Positions 27,914 to 37,790 are shown, counted from the first letter of the stretch. The stretch is DNA of 53,302 nt from Streptomyces sp. ISL-36 (GCF_018614205.1 NZ_JAGGOS010000025.1:1-53302), one strand, 5' to 3'. Translations and numbers: made by a program. The notes: generated by a model not told the origin, from the letters alone.

Positions 27914-29526
27914 TGGGATTCGCCCGCACCTGCTCCGTCGCCCTCGTCGGAGTCGAAGGAGTCGTCGTCGAGGTCCAGGCCGACCTCGAACCCGGAGTCG
28001 CCGCCTTCACCCTCGTCGGCCTCCCCGACAAGAGCCTCAGCGAGAGCCGCGACCGCGTCAGGGCAGCCATCGTCAACTCCGACGCCGAATGGCCCCAGAA
28101 GAAACTCACCGTCGGACTCAGCCCCGCCTCCGTCCCCAAAGGCGGATCCGGATTCGACCTCGCCGTCGCCGCGGCCGTCCTCGGCGCCGCCGAACGGATC
28201 GACCCCAGGGTCATCGCCGACCTCGTCCTCATCGGAGAACTCGGCCTCGACGGCCGCGTACGGCCCGTCCGCGGCGTCCTGCCCGCCGTCCTCGCCGCCG
28301 CCGAAGCCGGCTACCAACAGGTCGTCGTCCCCGAACAGACCGCCGGCGAGGCCGCCCTCGTCCCCGGAATCTCCGTCCTCGGCGTCCGCAGCCTGCGCCA
28401 GCTCATCGCCGTCCTCACCGACGAACCCGTCCCCCAGGAGGAACCCGCCGAAGAAGGCCGCCCCGACGCCATGCTCGCCGGACTCCTCGTCCCCGGAGCC
28501 GGCGTCGGCACCGGACTCGCCGCCGACCCCCTCGACGGACCCGACCTCGCCGACGTCGCCGGACAACACGGCGCCCGCAGAGCCCTCGAAGTCGCCGCCG
28601 CCGGCAGCCACCACCTCCTCCTCTCCGGACCACCCGGAGCCGGAAAGACCATGCTCGCCGAACGACTCCCCGGCATCCTCCCCCCACTCACCCGCAAGGA
28701 GTCCCTCGAAGTCACCGCCGTCCACTCCGTCGCCGGCATCCTCCCGCCCGGCGAACCCCTCGTCCGCCGCGCCCCCTACTGCGCCCCCCACCACTCCGCC
28801 ACCATGCAATCCCTCGTCGGCGGCGGCAACGGACTCCCACGCCCCGGCGCCGTCTCCCTCGCCCACCGCGGCGTCCTCTTCCTCGACGAAGCCCCCGAAT
28901 TCTCGGGCAAAGCCCTGGACGCCCTGCGCCAACCCCTCGAATCAGGACACGTCGTCGTCGCCCGCGCCGCCGGAGTCGTCCGCCTCCCCGCCCGCTTCCT
29001 CCTCGCCCTCGCCGCCAACCCCTGCCCCTGCGGACGACACACCCTCCACGGCGCCGGATGCGAATGCCCCGCCTCCCTCATCCGCCGCTACCAGGCACGA
29101 CTCTCCGGACCCCTCCTCGACCGCATCGACCTGCGCGTCGAAGCCGAACCCGTCACCCGCTCCGACCTCCTCGGCCAGGGCGGCCGCGGCGAAACCACCG
29201 CCACCGTCGCCGACCGCGTCCGCGAAGCACGAGCACGCACCGCCGCCCGCCTCACCGGCACCCCCTGGACCGTCAACAGCGAAATCCCCGGACACGAACT
29301 GCGCACCCGCTACCTCGTCGGCCCAGGAGCCCTCGCCGCCGCCGAACGCGACATCGAACGAGGACTGCTCACCGCACGCGGCCTCGACCGGGTCCTCCGC
29401 GTCGCCTGGACCATCGCCGACCTTGCCGGACACGACCGCCCCGACGCCCACGACGTCGACCTCGCCCTCGAACTGCGCACCGGCATCACCCGCGGCGTAC
29501 CCGTAGCAGCGGGGGAGCGGACATGA
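27913..29526 (+). CDS. YifB/ComM family Mg-chelatase-like AAA ATPase
   Basis: 537 residues. N-terminal Lon-protease-like S5 fold (VVVEVQADLEPGVAAFTLVG, RDRVRAAIVNSDAEWP), then the AAA domain with Walker A GPPGAGKTMLAERL (about 240) and Walker B VLFLDEAPEF, a Cys-containing insert ANPCPCGRHTLHGAGCECP, and RIDLRVEAEPV. ComM is a bidirectional helicase acting in branch migration during natural transformation in other bacteria. The four-base overlap with dprA makes functional coupling likely, although Streptomyces is not known as naturally competent. Confidence 0.93.
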   Translation: MGFARTCSVALVGVEGVVVEVQADLEPGVAAFTLVGLPDKSLSESRDRVRAAIVNSDAEWPQKKLTVGLSPASVPKGGSGFDLAVAAAVLGAAERIDPRVIADLVLIGELGLDGRVRPVRGVLPAVLAAAEAGYQQVVVPEQTAGEAALVPGISVLGVRSLRQLIAVLTDEPVPQEEPAEEGRPDAMLAGLLVPGAGVGTGLAADPLDGPDLADVAGQHGARRALEVAAAGSHHLLLSGPPGAGKTMLAERLPGILPPLTRKESLEVTAVHSVAGILPPGEPLVRRAPYCAPHHSATMQSLVGGGNGLPRPGAVSLAHRGVLFLDEAPEFSGKALDALRQPLESGHVVVARAAGVVRLPARFLLALAANPCPCGRHTLHGAGCECPASLIRRYQARLSGPLLDRIDLRVEAEPVTRSDLLGQGGRGETTATVADRVREARARTAARLTGTPWTVNSEIPGHELRTRYLVGPGALAAAERDIERGLLTARGLDRVLRVAWTIADLAGHDRPDAHDVDLALELRTGITRGVPVAAGERT

Positions 29527-30683
29527 CAGCCCAGGACGAACGCATCGCCCGCGCCGCACTGACCCGCATCGTCGAACCGGGCGACGAACACGCCGGCCGC
29601 TGGCTCCGCCGGTACGGAGCCACCGGCTTCCTCCAACGCCTCCACGACCCGCGCCCCCCGGACACCGAACCGTTCCCCGGCACCGGGGCGAAACGGGTCG
29701 ACGGCTGGCGACGGCGTGCCACGGACGCCGACCCCCTGCGCGACCTCGACACCATCGACCGGCTCGGCGGCCGCCTCGTCGTACCCGGCGACACCGAATG
29801 GCCCCGGCAACTCGACGACCTCGGCGACGCCCGCCCCATCGGCCTCTGGATCCGCGGCCGGGCCGACCTGCGCACCTGGGCCCTGCGCTCCGTCGCCCTC
29901 GTCGGCGCCCGCGCCTGCACCCCCTACGGCGCCCACATGGCCACCACCCTCGCCTCCGGACTCGCCGAACGCGGCTGGGTCGTCGTCTCCGGCGCCGCCT
30001 TCGGCATCGACGGCGCCGCTCACCGCGGCGCACTCGCCGCCCAGGGCGCCACGGTCGCCGTCCTCGCCTGCGGCGTCGACACCCCCTACCCCCGCGGCCA
30101 CACCGAACTCATCGGCCGCATCGCGGAACAAGGCCTCCTCGTCGGAGAGCTGCCGCCCGGCACGCACCCCACACCCAGCCGGTTCATCCTCCGCAACCGC
30201 GTCATCGCCGCCCTCACCCGAGGCACCGTCGTCATCGAGGCCGAATACCGCAGCGGCTCTCTCGTCACCGCCCGCGGCGCCCAACGCCTCGGCCGCCACA
30301 CCATGGGCGTCCCCGGCGCCGTCACCAGCGGCCTCTCGGCAGGCGTCCACGAACTCCTGCGCGGCGAGGCCACCCTCGTCACCGACGCCGCGGAAGTCGT
30401 CGAACTCATCGGCGACATGGGCCAGCTCGCCCCACCCCGCCGCGGACCCGTCCTGCCCAGGGACCTCCTCGACCCGGCCGCCGCCCACATCCTCGAAGCC
30501 CTGCCCGCCGGCCACCCCACCTCCGTACGCACCCTCGCGCAGCGCGCCGGAACGAGCCCCGACGACACCCTCGCCCGGCTGTACGAACTCCACTCCCTCG
30601 GGTTCGTCGAACGGCAAGGGGACCACTGGCGGTTGACGAACACCCCCACCGATGGGTCGAACGCGCGGCGAGGCGGTTCTTGA
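29523..30683 (+). CDS. dprA: DNA processing protein DprA
   Basis: 386 residues. The Rossmann-like DprA core is complete: ALVGARACTPYGAHMATTLA, VVSGAAFGIDGAAHRGALA, VLACGVDTPYPRGH, FILRNRVIAALTRGTVVIEA and RSGSLVTARGAQRLGR. A C-terminal winged-helix segment (AGTSPDDTLARLYELHSLGF) is present. DprA loads RecA onto single-stranded DNA. ATG 29523 overlaps the yifB stop (ATGA); frame extension further upstream is only an antisense-free shadow of yifB. Confidence 0.94.
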   Translation: MTAQDERIARAALTRIVEPGDEHAGRWLRRYGATGFLQRLHDPRPPDTEPFPGTGAKRVDGWRRRATDADPLRDLDTIDRLGGRLVVPGDTEWPRQLDDLGDARPIGLWIRGRADLRTWALRSVALVGARACTPYGAHMATTLASGLAERGWVVVSGAAFGIDGAAHRGALAAQGATVAVLACGVDTPYPRGHTELIGRIAEQGLLVGELPPGTHPTPSRFILRNRVIAALTRGTVVIEAEYRSGSLVTARGAQRLGRHTMGVPGAVTSGLSAGVHELLRGEATLVTDAAEVVELIGDMGQLAPPRRGPVLPRDLLDPAAAHILEALPAGHPTSVRTLAQRAGTSPDDTLARLYELHSLGFVERQGDHWRLTNTPTDGSNARRGGS

Positions 30684-30919
30684 CCTGCAGCATTCGGGTG
30701 AAAAGGTGAGGCCGATGAACGATCGAGTGTTCTCGACCGCACCCGAGGGGCCACGCGTCACGGCACGGGTTCGAAGGTGTGCCCGAGGGCACCCACCCGT
30801 ACCGGCGCGATCCGCAGAGGTTCGCGCACCGCGACGGTCCAGTCACGCTACGCTCACCAGAACTCCCCGCAGGACACGTATCCCGACACACTCCACAGCA
30901 GAACGGCTCAAGGCAACGC

Positions 30920-31756
30920 ATGCCCCAGCACACCTCCGGGTCTGACCGCGCTGCGGTGCCCCCAGCAGCCCGGGGCACCGTGCGACCGCCCGCACCGACA
31001 TCGCTCGACGAGCTGTGGCGGTCGTACAAGGCGACGGGCGACGAGCGGCTGCGGGAGCAGTTGATCCTCCACTACTCGCCCCTCGTCAAGTACGTCGCCG
31101 GCCGCGTCAGCGTGGGACTGCCCTCCAATGTGGAACAGGCCGACTTCGTCTCCTCCGGCGTCTTCGGACTGATCGACGCCATCGAGAAATTCGACGTCGA
31201 GCGGTCGATCAAGTTCGAGACGTACGCCATCACCCGCATCCGCGGCGCCATGATCGACGAACTCCGTGCCCTCGACTGGATCCCCCGCTCCGTGCGCCAG
31301 AAGGCACGCAACGTCGAGCGGGCCTACGCCACCCTCGAAGCGCAGCTGCGGCGGACCCCCTCGGAGAGCGAGGTCGCCGCCGAGATGGGCATCGCGCTGG
31401 AGGAACTGCACGCCGTTTTCAGCCAGTTGTCACTGGCGAACGTCGTCGCACTCGAAGAGCTGCTCCACGTCGGCGGCGAGGGCGGCGACCGGCTCTCGCT
31501 CATGGACACCCTGGAGGACACCGCCGCCGACAACCCGGTCGAGGTCGCCGAGGGCCGCGAACTGCGGCGGCTTCTCGCCCGGGCCATCAACACACTCCCC
31601 GAACGCGAGAAGACCGTCGTCACGCTCTACTACTACGAGGGACTCACCCTCGCCGAGATCGGCCACGTCCTCGGCGTCACCGAGAGCCGCGTCAGCCAGA
31701 TCCACACCAAATCGGTCCTCCAGCTGCGGGCCAAGCTGGCCGATGTAGGACGCTGA
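30920..31756 (+). CDS. whiG: RNA polymerase sigma factor WhiG
   Basis: 278 residues, matching the known WhiG (about 280). It is a FliA-type sigma factor needed to begin sporulation in aerial hyphae. [12 protein letters not shown] is the conserved N-terminus, so ATG 30920 is chosen; the frame remains open to 30779. Region 2: [20 protein letters not shown] and [20 protein letters not shown]; region 3: [20 protein letters not shown]; region 4: [20 protein letters not shown] then [16 protein letters not shown]. The 236-bp upstream stretch holds no obvious gene; its known targets whiH and whiI are not in the window. Confidence 0.98.
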   Translation: MPQHTSGSDRAAVPPAARGTVRPPAPTSLDELWRSYKATGDERLREQLILHYSPLVKYVAGRVSVGLPSNVEQADFVSSGVFGLIDAIEKFDVERSIKFETYAITRIRGAMIDELRALDWIPRSVRQKARNVERAYATLEAQLRRTPSESEVAAEMGIALEELHAVFSQLSLANVVALEELLHVGGEGGDRLSLMDTLEDTAADNPVEVAEGRELRRLLARAINTLPEREKTVVTLYYYEGLTLAEIGHVLGVTESRVSQIHTKSVLQLRAKLADVGR

Positions 31757-31773
31757 CGCCGCGAGGCCGGTCG

Positions 31774-31779
31774 TACAGT
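31774..31779 (+). promoter_or_regulatory. -10 element of the TetR gene, leaderless transcript likely
   Basis: TACAGT ends six bases before the GTG start at 31786, and CTGACG (31753-31758, overlapping the whiG stop) may be the -35 at a short 15-bp spacing. No Shine-Dalgarno precedes the start. Confidence 0.5.
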
Positions 31780-31785
31780 GGAGCC

Positions 31786-32367
31786 GTGCCCAGGATTCGA
31801 GCGGCCTCCGTGGCCGAGCACCGGACGATGCAGCGCGGCGCCCTGCTGGACGCCGCGCGATCCCTGCTGTCCGAAGGCGGTACGGAGGCGCTGACCTTCC
31901 CCGCCCTCGCCGAGCGAACGGGCCTGGCCCGCTCCTCGGTGTACGAGTACTTCCGCTCCCGAGCGGCCGTGGTCGAGGAGCTGTGCGCCGTCGACTTCCC
32001 CGTCTGGGCGGCGGAGGTCGAGTCGGCGATGGCCCGGGCTGACGACGCCGAGGGCAAGGTCGAGGCGTACGTCCGCAAGCAGCTGGAGCTGGTGGGCGAC
32101 CGCCGGCACCGGGCCGTCGTCGCCATCTCGGCGAGCGAACTGGACGACGGCGCCCGCGAGAAGATCCGCGCCGCGCACGGCGGCCTCGTCGCCATGATCG
32201 TCGACGCCCTCGCCGAACTCGGCCAGAGCGAGCCCCGCCTCGGCGCGATGCTCGTCCAGGGCGTCGTGGACGCGGCTGTGCGCCGGATCGAGCTCGGAGC
32301 GGCGGAGGAGCCGGACCGGATCGCCGAGGCCGCGGTCTCCATGGCGCTCAGGGGCGTCCGGGGCTGA
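31786..32367 (+). CDS. TetR/AcrR family transcriptional regulator
   Basis: 193 residues. The N-terminal TetR helix-turn-helix is clear: LLDAARSLLSEGGTEALTFP, ALAERTGLARSSVYEYFRSR. The ligand-binding half is helical and non-specific. GTG 31786 gives VPRIRAASVAEHRTMQRGAL, with six bases between a -10-like hexamer and the start. It follows whiG by 29 bp; whether it regulates whiG or itself is unknown. A purine/pyrimidine-asymmetric C-rich tract follows. Confidence 0.9.
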   Translation: MPRIRAASVAEHRTMQRGALLDAARSLLSEGGTEALTFPALAERTGLARSSVYEYFRSRAAVVEELCAVDFPVWAAEVESAMARADDAEGKVEAYVRKQLELVGDRRHRAVVAISASELDDGAREKIRAAHGGLVAMIVDALAELGQSEPRLGAMLVQGVVDAAVRRIELGAAEEPDRIAEAAVSMALRGVRG

Positions 32368-32368
32368 T

Positions 32369-32427
32369 CCCCCCCACCCTCCCCGCCCCCGCCCTCCCAC
32401 CCTCCGCCCCCACCTCCCCGCCCTCCG
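32369..32427 (-). repeat. C-rich tract forming a strong G-quadruplex motif on the minus strand
   Basis: From 32369 to 32402 seven C-runs of 7, 3, 4, 5, 3, 3 and 3 are separated by single bases; further C-runs follow to 32427. The minus strand therefore has at least seven G-tracts with one-base loops, a very stable quadruplex motif. It lies between convergent genes and downstream of the M23-like gene in that gene's RNA sense. Confidence 0.8.
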
Positions 32428-32442
32428 TTCGTCGGGTCGCCG

Positions 32443-32931
32443 CTAGGGCACGCCCGTCACCGGGAGGAGGCGGGAGGGGCCCCGGTGGAGGAGGAGCAGC
32501 GGGTCGAGGTAGGTGTCGCCTCTCAGGAGGCCCCAGTGGAGGCAGGACCTCGCGCAGTGCGGGTCGGTGCCGGGCCGGGGCGCGGCCGGGGGCGGGACGG
32601 TGGCGACCTGTTGGCCGCGGGTGACCGCGGTGCCGGCCGGGACCTGGGGTGTCACGGGGGAGTAGGTGGTGCGCAGGGGCGGGCTGCCCGTCCCCGGCAG
32701 GGTGATCGTGAGGACGCCCCGGCCGCCCACGGGGCCCGCGAAGGTGACCACGCCGGACGCCGTGGCGTGGACCGGGGTGCCCGGGGGCGCCGCGAGGTCG
32801 ATACCGCGGTGGCCGGGTGCGTACGGCCCGGCGGGTGGTTCCCAGCCGCGGAGGATGTCCGGGCGCGGTGGGCCCACGGGCCACACCAGGGTGAGGGCGA
32901 GCAGCAGAGTCGTGAGGTTCATGGGGCTCAC
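32443..32931 (-). CDS. Secreted M23-family (LytM-like) protein with altered metal site
   Basis: 162 residues. A short hydrophobic signal ([17 protein letters not shown]) is followed by a LytM/M23 fold: [21 protein letters not shown] carries HxxxD, and [19 protein letters not shown] is the lysostaphin-like strand pair. The second motif, normally HxH, reads CLHWGL, so its first histidine is a cysteine, as in many actinobacterial relatives; activity is uncertain. GTG 32931 or ATG 32922 could start it; neither has a good ribosome site. It lies upstream of and divergent from rpsB, where an M23 gene is usual in Streptomyces. Confidence 0.85.
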   Translation of the reverse strand: MSPMNLTTLLLALTLVWPVGPPRPDILRGWEPPAGPYAPGHRGIDLAAPPGTPVHATASGVVTFAGPVGGRGVLTITLPGTGSPPLRTTYSPVTPQVPAGTAVTRGQQVATVPPPAAPRPGTDPHCARSCLHWGLLRGDTYLDPLLLLHRGPSRLLPVTGVP

Positions 32932-33177
32932 GCTGCCGTGGACGACCGGTTCGTGCGGGTGGTGGTCGAGATCTGTGGACTACCGGCCGGTTGTGGACAG
33001 CGCCGTCACCCGGTGCCCCCCGGGTCCCGTACACTTCCTATGGCGATCCGGGTCACCGGGTCGACTTCGCACGCCCCGCCACCACCCTCACAGGTCGTGG
33101 CAGCGCCTTTTCGGTCCCTCGTGGCACGGCGCGTCGGGGCGTCAGGACATAACCGAGAAAACCAAGGAGATACGGCC

Positions 33178-34095
33178 ATGGCCGTCGTCACGATGCGGGA
33201 GCTGCTGGAGAGCGGCGTCCACTTCGGTCACCAGACCCGTCGCTGGAACCCGAAGATGAAGCGCTTCATCTTCACCGAGCGCAACGGCATCTACATCATC
33301 GACCTGCTCCAGTCGCTGTCGTACATCGACCGCGCCTACGAGTTCGTCAAGGAGACCGTCGCGCACGGCGGCTCCATCATGTTCGTCGGTACGAAGAAGC
33401 AGGCCCAGGAGGCCATCGCCGAGCAGGCGACGCGTGTCGGCATGCCGTACGTCAACCAGCGTTGGCTCGGTGGCATGCTCACCAACTTCTCCACCGTCTA
33501 CAAGCGTCTGCAGCGCCTCAAGGAGCTCGAGCAGATCGACTTCGAGGACGTCGCCGCCTCGGGTCTCACCAAGAAGGAGCTCCTGGTCCTCTCCCGCGAG
33601 AAGGCCAAGCTGGAGAAGACCCTCGGTGGTATCCGCGAGATGCAGAAGGTGCCGAGCGCCGTCTGGATCGTCGACACCAAGAAGGAGCACATCGCCGTCG
33701 GTGAGGCGCGCAAGCTCCACATCCCGGTCGTCGCGATCCTCGACACCAACTGCGACCCCGACGAGGTCGACTACAAGATCCCGGGCAACGACGACGCGAT
33801 CCGCTCCGTCACCCTGCTCACCCGCGTGATCGCCGACGCCGTCGCCGAGGGTCTCATCGCCCGCTCCGGCGCCGCGACCGGCGACTCGAAGCCGGGCGAG
33901 AAGGCCGCGGGCGAGCCGCTCGCCGAGTGGGAGCGCGACCTGCTCGAGGGCGAGAAGAAGGCCGACGAGACCGTCGAGGCCGAGAAGCCGGCCGAGGCCG
34001 CCGCTGAGGCGCCCGCCGCCGAGACCGAGGCGCCCGCCGCCGAGGCCCCGGCCGCTGAGGCCGAGGCTCCGGCCGCCGAGGCCGAGCAGGCCTGA
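33178..34095 (+). CDS. rpsB: 30S ribosomal protein S2
   Basis: 305 residues. [20 protein letters not shown] and [20 protein letters not shown] are the canonical start; [20 protein letters not shown] and the acidic [12 protein letters not shown] follow. The last 60 residues are an Ala/Glu/Pro repeat tail (EAPAAE units), longer than in enterics and usual in actinobacteria. AAGGAGAT stands eight bases before ATG 33178. Forms the rpsB-tsf pair with the next gene. Confidence 0.98.
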   Translation: MAVVTMRELLESGVHFGHQTRRWNPKMKRFIFTERNGIYIIDLLQSLSYIDRAYEFVKETVAHGGSIMFVGTKKQAQEAIAEQATRVGMPYVNQRWLGGMLTNFSTVYKRLQRLKELEQIDFEDVAASGLTKKELLVLSREKAKLEKTLGGIREMQKVPSAVWIVDTKKEHIAVGEARKLHIPVVAILDTNCDPDEVDYKIPGNDDAIRSVTLLTRVIADAVAEGLIARSGAATGDSKPGEKAAGEPLAEWERDLLEGEKKADETVEAEKPAEAAAEAPAAETEAPAAEAPAAEAEAPAAEAEQA

Positions 34096-34145
34096 TCCAC
34101 GGCCCGGCCTTCACCGGCCAGGCTGTTTCGGATGGTTCGGATGAC

Positions 34146-34176
34146 GACGGCGGGGGCCCACGAAGCCCCCGCCGTC
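34146..34176 (+). terminator. Hairpin between rpsB and tsf
   Basis: A perfect 12-bp stem (34146-34157 with 34165-34176) with the loop CCACGAA. Such intergenic hairpins between rpsB and tsf act as partial terminators or processing sites that set the S2:EF-Ts ratio. Confidence 0.8.
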
Positions 34177-34218
34177 CACCCGTAGATCTTTCAGACTTCG
34201 AGAGAGAAACTCAGACTC

Positions 34219-35064
34219 ATGGCGAACTACACCGCCGCTGACGTCAAGAAGCTCCGTGAGCTCACCGGCGCCGGCATGATGGACTGCAAGAAGGCTCTGG
34301 ACGAGGCCGACGGCAACGTCGACAAGGCCGTCGAGGCCCTGCGCATCAAGGGCCAGAAGGGCGTCGCCAAGCGCGAGGGCCGCTCTGCCGAGAACGGCGC
34401 CGTCGTCTCCGTCATCGCCGACGACAACACCTCCGGTGTCCTCGTCGAGCTGAAGTGCGAGACGGACTTCGTCGCCAAGGGTGACAAGTTCCAGGCCGTC
34501 GCCAACGCGCTCGCCGCCCACGTCGCCGCCACCTCCCCGGCCGACCTCGAGGCGCTGCTCGCGTCCGAGATCGAGCCCGGCAAGACGGTCCAGGCGTACG
34601 TCGACGAGGCCAACGCCAACCTCGGCGAGAAGATCGTCCTCGACCGCTTCGCGCAGTACGCCGACGGCTACGTCACGGCCTACATGCACCGCACCATGCC
34701 CGACCTGCCCCCGCAGATCGGTGTTCTCGTCGAGTTCGACAAGGCGACCGACGACATCGCGGCGATCGCCAAGGGTGTCGCGCAGCACATCGCCGCCTTC
34801 GCGCCGAAGTACCTCACCCGTGAGGACGTTCCGGCCGAGGTCGTCGAGACCGAGCGTCGCGTCGCCGAGGAGACCACCCGCGCCGAGGGCAAGCCCGAGG
34901 CCGCGCTCCCGAAGATCGTCGAGGGTCGCGTCAACGGCTTCTTCAAGGACGCCACGCTCCTTGGCCAGCCGTACGCGCTCGACAACAAGAAGTCGGTCCA
35001 GCAGATCCTGGACGAGGCCGGTGTCACCCTGAAGCGCTTCACGCGCATCAAGGTCGGCATCTGA
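34219..35064 (+). CDS. tsf: Translation elongation factor Ts
   Basis: 281 residues. The N-terminal motif [18 protein letters not shown] and the core [13 protein letters not shown] that contacts EF-Tu are intact, as are [18 protein letters not shown] and the C-terminal [18 protein letters not shown]. It recycles EF-Tu-GDP. ATG 34219 follows a weak AGAGAG. Next comes a long leader before pyrH. Confidence 0.98.
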   Translation: MANYTAADVKKLRELTGAGMMDCKKALDEADGNVDKAVEALRIKGQKGVAKREGRSAENGAVVSVIADDNTSGVLVELKCETDFVAKGDKFQAVANALAAHVAATSPADLEALLASEIEPGKTVQAYVDEANANLGEKIVLDRFAQYADGYVTAYMHRTMPDLPPQIGVLVEFDKATDDIAAIAKGVAQHIAAFAPKYLTREDVPAEVVETERRVAEETTRAEGKPEAALPKIVEGRVNGFFKDATLLGQPYALDNKKSVQQILDEAGVTLKRFTRIKVGI

Positions 35065-35147
35065 GTCCGTACGCGACGGACACCGGACCCCGGTAGGGTC
35101 TGAAGCAGTTGTCCGCGCTCGGCGCAGGACGACCGCAGATCTGACGA

Positions 35148-35198
35148 GGAGGCCATTGCCGTAGGGGAAACCGCAAGGACCCATCGGCAATGGCCTTC
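35148..35198 (+). promoter_or_regulatory. Long hairpin in the pyrH leader / tsf terminator
   Basis: AGGCCATTGCCG (35150-35161) pairs perfectly with CGGCAATGGCCT (35185-35196), extended by one G-T and one G-C pair. The 23-base loop contains GGGG and CCC that can pair inside. It lies 28 bases before the pyrH start. A possible -10 TAGGGT is at 35093-35098, so the hairpin would sit in the leader of a pyrH transcript as well as behind tsf. Confidence 0.6.
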
Positions 35199-35223
35199 GT
35201 CGTATGTGCACGAGGAGATCTCC

Positions 35224-35988
35224 ATGAACCAGGGCGCCGCACAGGGCGACGACATCCACGGCAAAAAGGCCGGCCGCTTCATGCTGAAGCTGTCCGGTGA
35301 GGCATTCGCCGGCGGCGGCGCACTCGGCGTCGACCCCGACGTCGTGCACAAAATCGCGCGCGAGATCGCCGCCGTCGTCCGCGACGGAGCGGAGATCGCG
35401 GTCGTGATCGGCGGCGGCAACTTCTTCCGCGGCGCCGAGCTGCAGGTGCGCGGCATGGACCGGGCGCGCTCCGACTACATGGGCATGCTCGGCACCGTGA
35501 TGAACTGCCTCGCCCTCCAGGACTTCCTGGAGAAGGAAGGCATCGACTCCCGAGTCCAGACCGCCATCACCATGGGCCAGGTCGCGGAGCCGTACATCCC
35601 GCTGCGCGCCGTGCGCCACCTGGAGAAGGGCCGCGTGGTCATCTTCGGTGCCGGTATGGGCATGCCGTACTTCTCCACCGACACCACGGCCGCCCAGCGG
35701 GCCCTGGAGATCGACGCCGAGGCCCTGCTCATGGGCAAGAACGGCGTGGACGGGGTCTACGACTCCGACCCGAAGACCAATCCCGACGCGGTCAAGTTCG
35801 ACGCACTGGAATACGGCGAGGTGCTCTCCCGCGACCTCAAGGTCGCCGACGCCACCGCCATCACCCTGTGCCGGGACAACAACCTTCCGATCCTCGTCTT
35901 CGAACTGCTCGCCGAAGGCAATATCGCGCGCGCGGTGAAGGGTGAGAAGATCGGCACTCTCGTGAGCGACCAGGGCACCCGGGCCTGA
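35224..35988 (+). CDS. pyrH: UMP kinase
   Basis: 254 residues of the amino acid kinase fold, phosphorylating UMP to [77 protein letters not shown] and [16 protein letters not shown] are all conserved. ATG 35224 follows GAGGAG by seven bases; an in-frame upstream start adds six residues. It lies 95 bases before frr, the usual pair. Confidence 0.98.
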   Translation: MNQGAAQGDDIHGKKAGRFMLKLSGEAFAGGGALGVDPDVVHKIAREIAAVVRDGAEIAVVIGGGNFFRGAELQVRGMDRARSDYMGMLGTVMNCLALQDFLEKEGIDSRVQTAITMGQVAEPYIPLRAVRHLEKGRVVIFGAGMGMPYFSTDTTAAQRALEIDAEALLMGKNGVDGVYDSDPKTNPDAVKFDALEYGEVLSRDLKVADATAITLCRDNNLPILVFELLAEGNIARAVKGEKIGTLVSDQGTRA

Positions 35989-36083
35989 GCCTGAAACCGG
36001 GTACCTCCCCGCGAGGGGATGGACAGAGCCCTGCCGGTCGTACACCGTGCAGGACAAGACGCGACGACACGCAGGAGCAAGTG

Positions 36084-36641
36084 GTGATCGAAGAGACCCT
36101 CCTCGAGGCCGAGGAGAAGATGGAGAAGGCCGTCGTGGTCGCCAAGGAGGACTTCGCCGCGATCCGCACCGGCCGTGCGCACCCGGCGATGTTCAACAAG
36201 ATCGTGGCCGACTACTACGGTGCCATCACGCCGATCAATCAGCTGGCGTCGTTCTCGGTGCCCGAGCCGCGCATGGCGGTGGTGACCCCGTTCGACAAGA
36301 GCGCGCTGCGCAACATCGAGCAGGCGATCCGCGACTCGGACCTCGGCGTCAACCCGAGCAACGACGGCAACATCATCCGTGTGGTGTTCCCCGAGCTCAC
36401 CGAGGAGCGCCGCCGGGAGTACATCAAGGTCGCCAAGGGCAAGGCCGAGGACTCGAAGATCTCGATCCGCTCCGTCCGCCGCAAGGCGAAGGAGACCATC
36501 GACAAGCTGATCAAGGACGGCGAGGTCGGCGAGGACGAGGGCCGTCGCGGCGAGAAGGAGCTCGACGACACCACCGCGAAGTACGTCGCGCAGGTGGACG
36601 AGCTGCTCAAGCACAAGGAAGCCGAGCTGCTCGAGGTCTGA
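36084..36641 (+). CDS. frr: Ribosome recycling factor
   Basis: 185 residues, exactly the usual length. [40 protein letters not shown] and the [20 protein letters not shown] helix are conserved. It splits post-termination ribosomes with EF-G. GTG 36084 gives the conserved MIEE start; the preceding GTG would add one residue. AGGAGC is upstream. One-base overlap with cdsA (TGATG). Confidence 0.98.
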   Translation: MIEETLLEAEEKMEKAVVVAKEDFAAIRTGRAHPAMFNKIVADYYGAITPINQLASFSVPEPRMAVVTPFDKSALRNIEQAIRDSDLGVNPSNDGNIIRVVFPELTEERRREYIKVAKGKAEDSKISIRSVRRKAKETIDKLIKDGEVGEDEGRRGEKELDDTTAKYVAQVDELLKHKEAELLEV

Positions 36642-37738
36642 TGAACGACTCTTCCTGGGGGGCCCCGGCCGGTTCCGGCTACTGGGGGCCCGACCAGGGG
36701 CCTGCCCCGGCGGGTCCCGCATACGATGGGCTGCGGGCGGCGCAGACTCGGCCCATGCCCATCGTTCCCGACGTCCCCGCCGGCGACCACCAGGACGATC
36801 ACGACCGGGGGGCCGCTTCGTCGAGCGGTCCCCTGTTCCGTGACGAGACGCCGAACGAGCATCCGCAGGAGCCCATGCCCACCCCGTCCCGTCCTGCCGA
36901 GGCTCCGCAGCCTCCGCAGAAGAAGAGCGCGGGCCGCAACCTGGGTGCGGCCATAGGGGTCGGGGTCGGGCTCGGCGCCGTCATCATCGCGTCGCTGTTC
37001 ATCTGGAAGCCCGCCTTCGTCGGCGTCATAGCGGTCGCCGTCGTGGTCGGGCTGTGGGAGCTCACCTCCCGTCTCCAGGAACGCAAGGGCATCAAGGCAC
37101 CTCTCGTCCCGCTCGCCGTGGGCGGCGCCGCGATGGTCGTCGCCGGATACGTCCGCGGCGCGGAGGGCGCCTGGGTCGCCATGGCCCTCACCGCCCTCGC
37201 CGTCCTGGTGTGGCGCATGACCGAGCCTCCCGAGGGCTATCTGAAGGACGTCACGGCGGGCGTCTTCGCCGCGTTCTACGTGCCGTTCCTGGCGACGTTC
37301 GTGGCGCTGATGCTCACCGCGGACGACGGTCCGCAGCGGGTGCTGACGTTCCTGGTGCTGACCGTGGTCAGCGACACCGGCGCGTACGCGATCGGCTGGC
37401 GGTTCGGCAAGCACAAGCTGGCGCCGCGGATCAGCCCCGGGAAGACCCGCGAGGGTCTCCTGGGAGCGGTGACGTTCGCGATGGCGGCGGGCGCGCTGTG
37501 CATGGAGTTCCTGATCGACGGCGGCGCGTGGTGGCAGGGCCTGCTCCTCGGGCTCGCGGTGGCGGCGACTGCGACGCTCGGCGACCTCGGCGAATCGATG
37601 ATCAAGCGGGATCTCGGCATCAAGGACATGGGCACGCTGCTGCCCGGGCACGGCGGCATCATGGACCGGCTGGACTCGCTGCTGCCGACCGCTCCGGTGG
37701 TCTGGCTGCTGCTCGTGATCTTCGTCGGTACGACCTGA
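36641..37738 (+). CDS. cdsA: Phosphatidate cytidylyltransferase CdsA
   Basis: 365 residues. A 95-residue Pro/Gly/Asp-rich cytosolic head, usual in actinobacteria, precedes eight or so TM helices. The CDP-diglyceride synthase signature is complete: SDTGAYAIGWRFGKHKLAPR, ISPGKTREGLLG, then GDLGESMIKRDLGIKDMGTL and LPGHGGIMDRLDSL. It makes CDP-diacylglycerol for all phospholipids. The last 23 bases plus the stop are duplicated just downstream (31-bp period), followed by a strong terminator. Confidence 0.97.
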   Translation: MNDSSWGAPAGSGYWGPDQGPAPAGPAYDGLRAAQTRPMPIVPDVPAGDHQDDHDRGAASSSGPLFRDETPNEHPQEPMPTPSRPAEAPQPPQKKSAGRNLGAAIGVGVGLGAVIIASLFIWKPAFVGVIAVAVVVGLWELTSRLQERKGIKAPLVPLAVGGAAMVVAGYVRGAEGAWVAMALTALAVLVWRMTEPPEGYLKDVTAGVFAAFYVPFLATFVALMLTADDGPQRVLTFLVLTVVSDTGAYAIGWRFGKHKLAPRISPGKTREGLLGAVTFAMAAGALCMEFLIDGGAWWQGLLLGLAVAATATLGDLGESMIKRDLGIKDMGTLLPGHGGIMDRLDSLLPTAPVVWLLLVIFVGTT

Positions 37739-37772
37739 TCCGTCGCGGATCTTCGCCGGTACGACCTGATCC
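37716..37772. repeat. Duplicated 3' end of cdsA
   Basis: Two copies of a 26-bp sequence (37716-37741 and 37747-37772) match at 25 positions; both include TACGACCTGATCCG with the stop codon. Period 31 bp. Confidence 0.85.
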
Positions 37773-37790
37773 GCCGCCGCGGTGGTGTAC

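Noticed and set aside
30765..30785. tRNA T-loop-like GGGTTCGAAGG before whiG
   Set aside because: No acceptor, D or anticodon stems can be formed around it.
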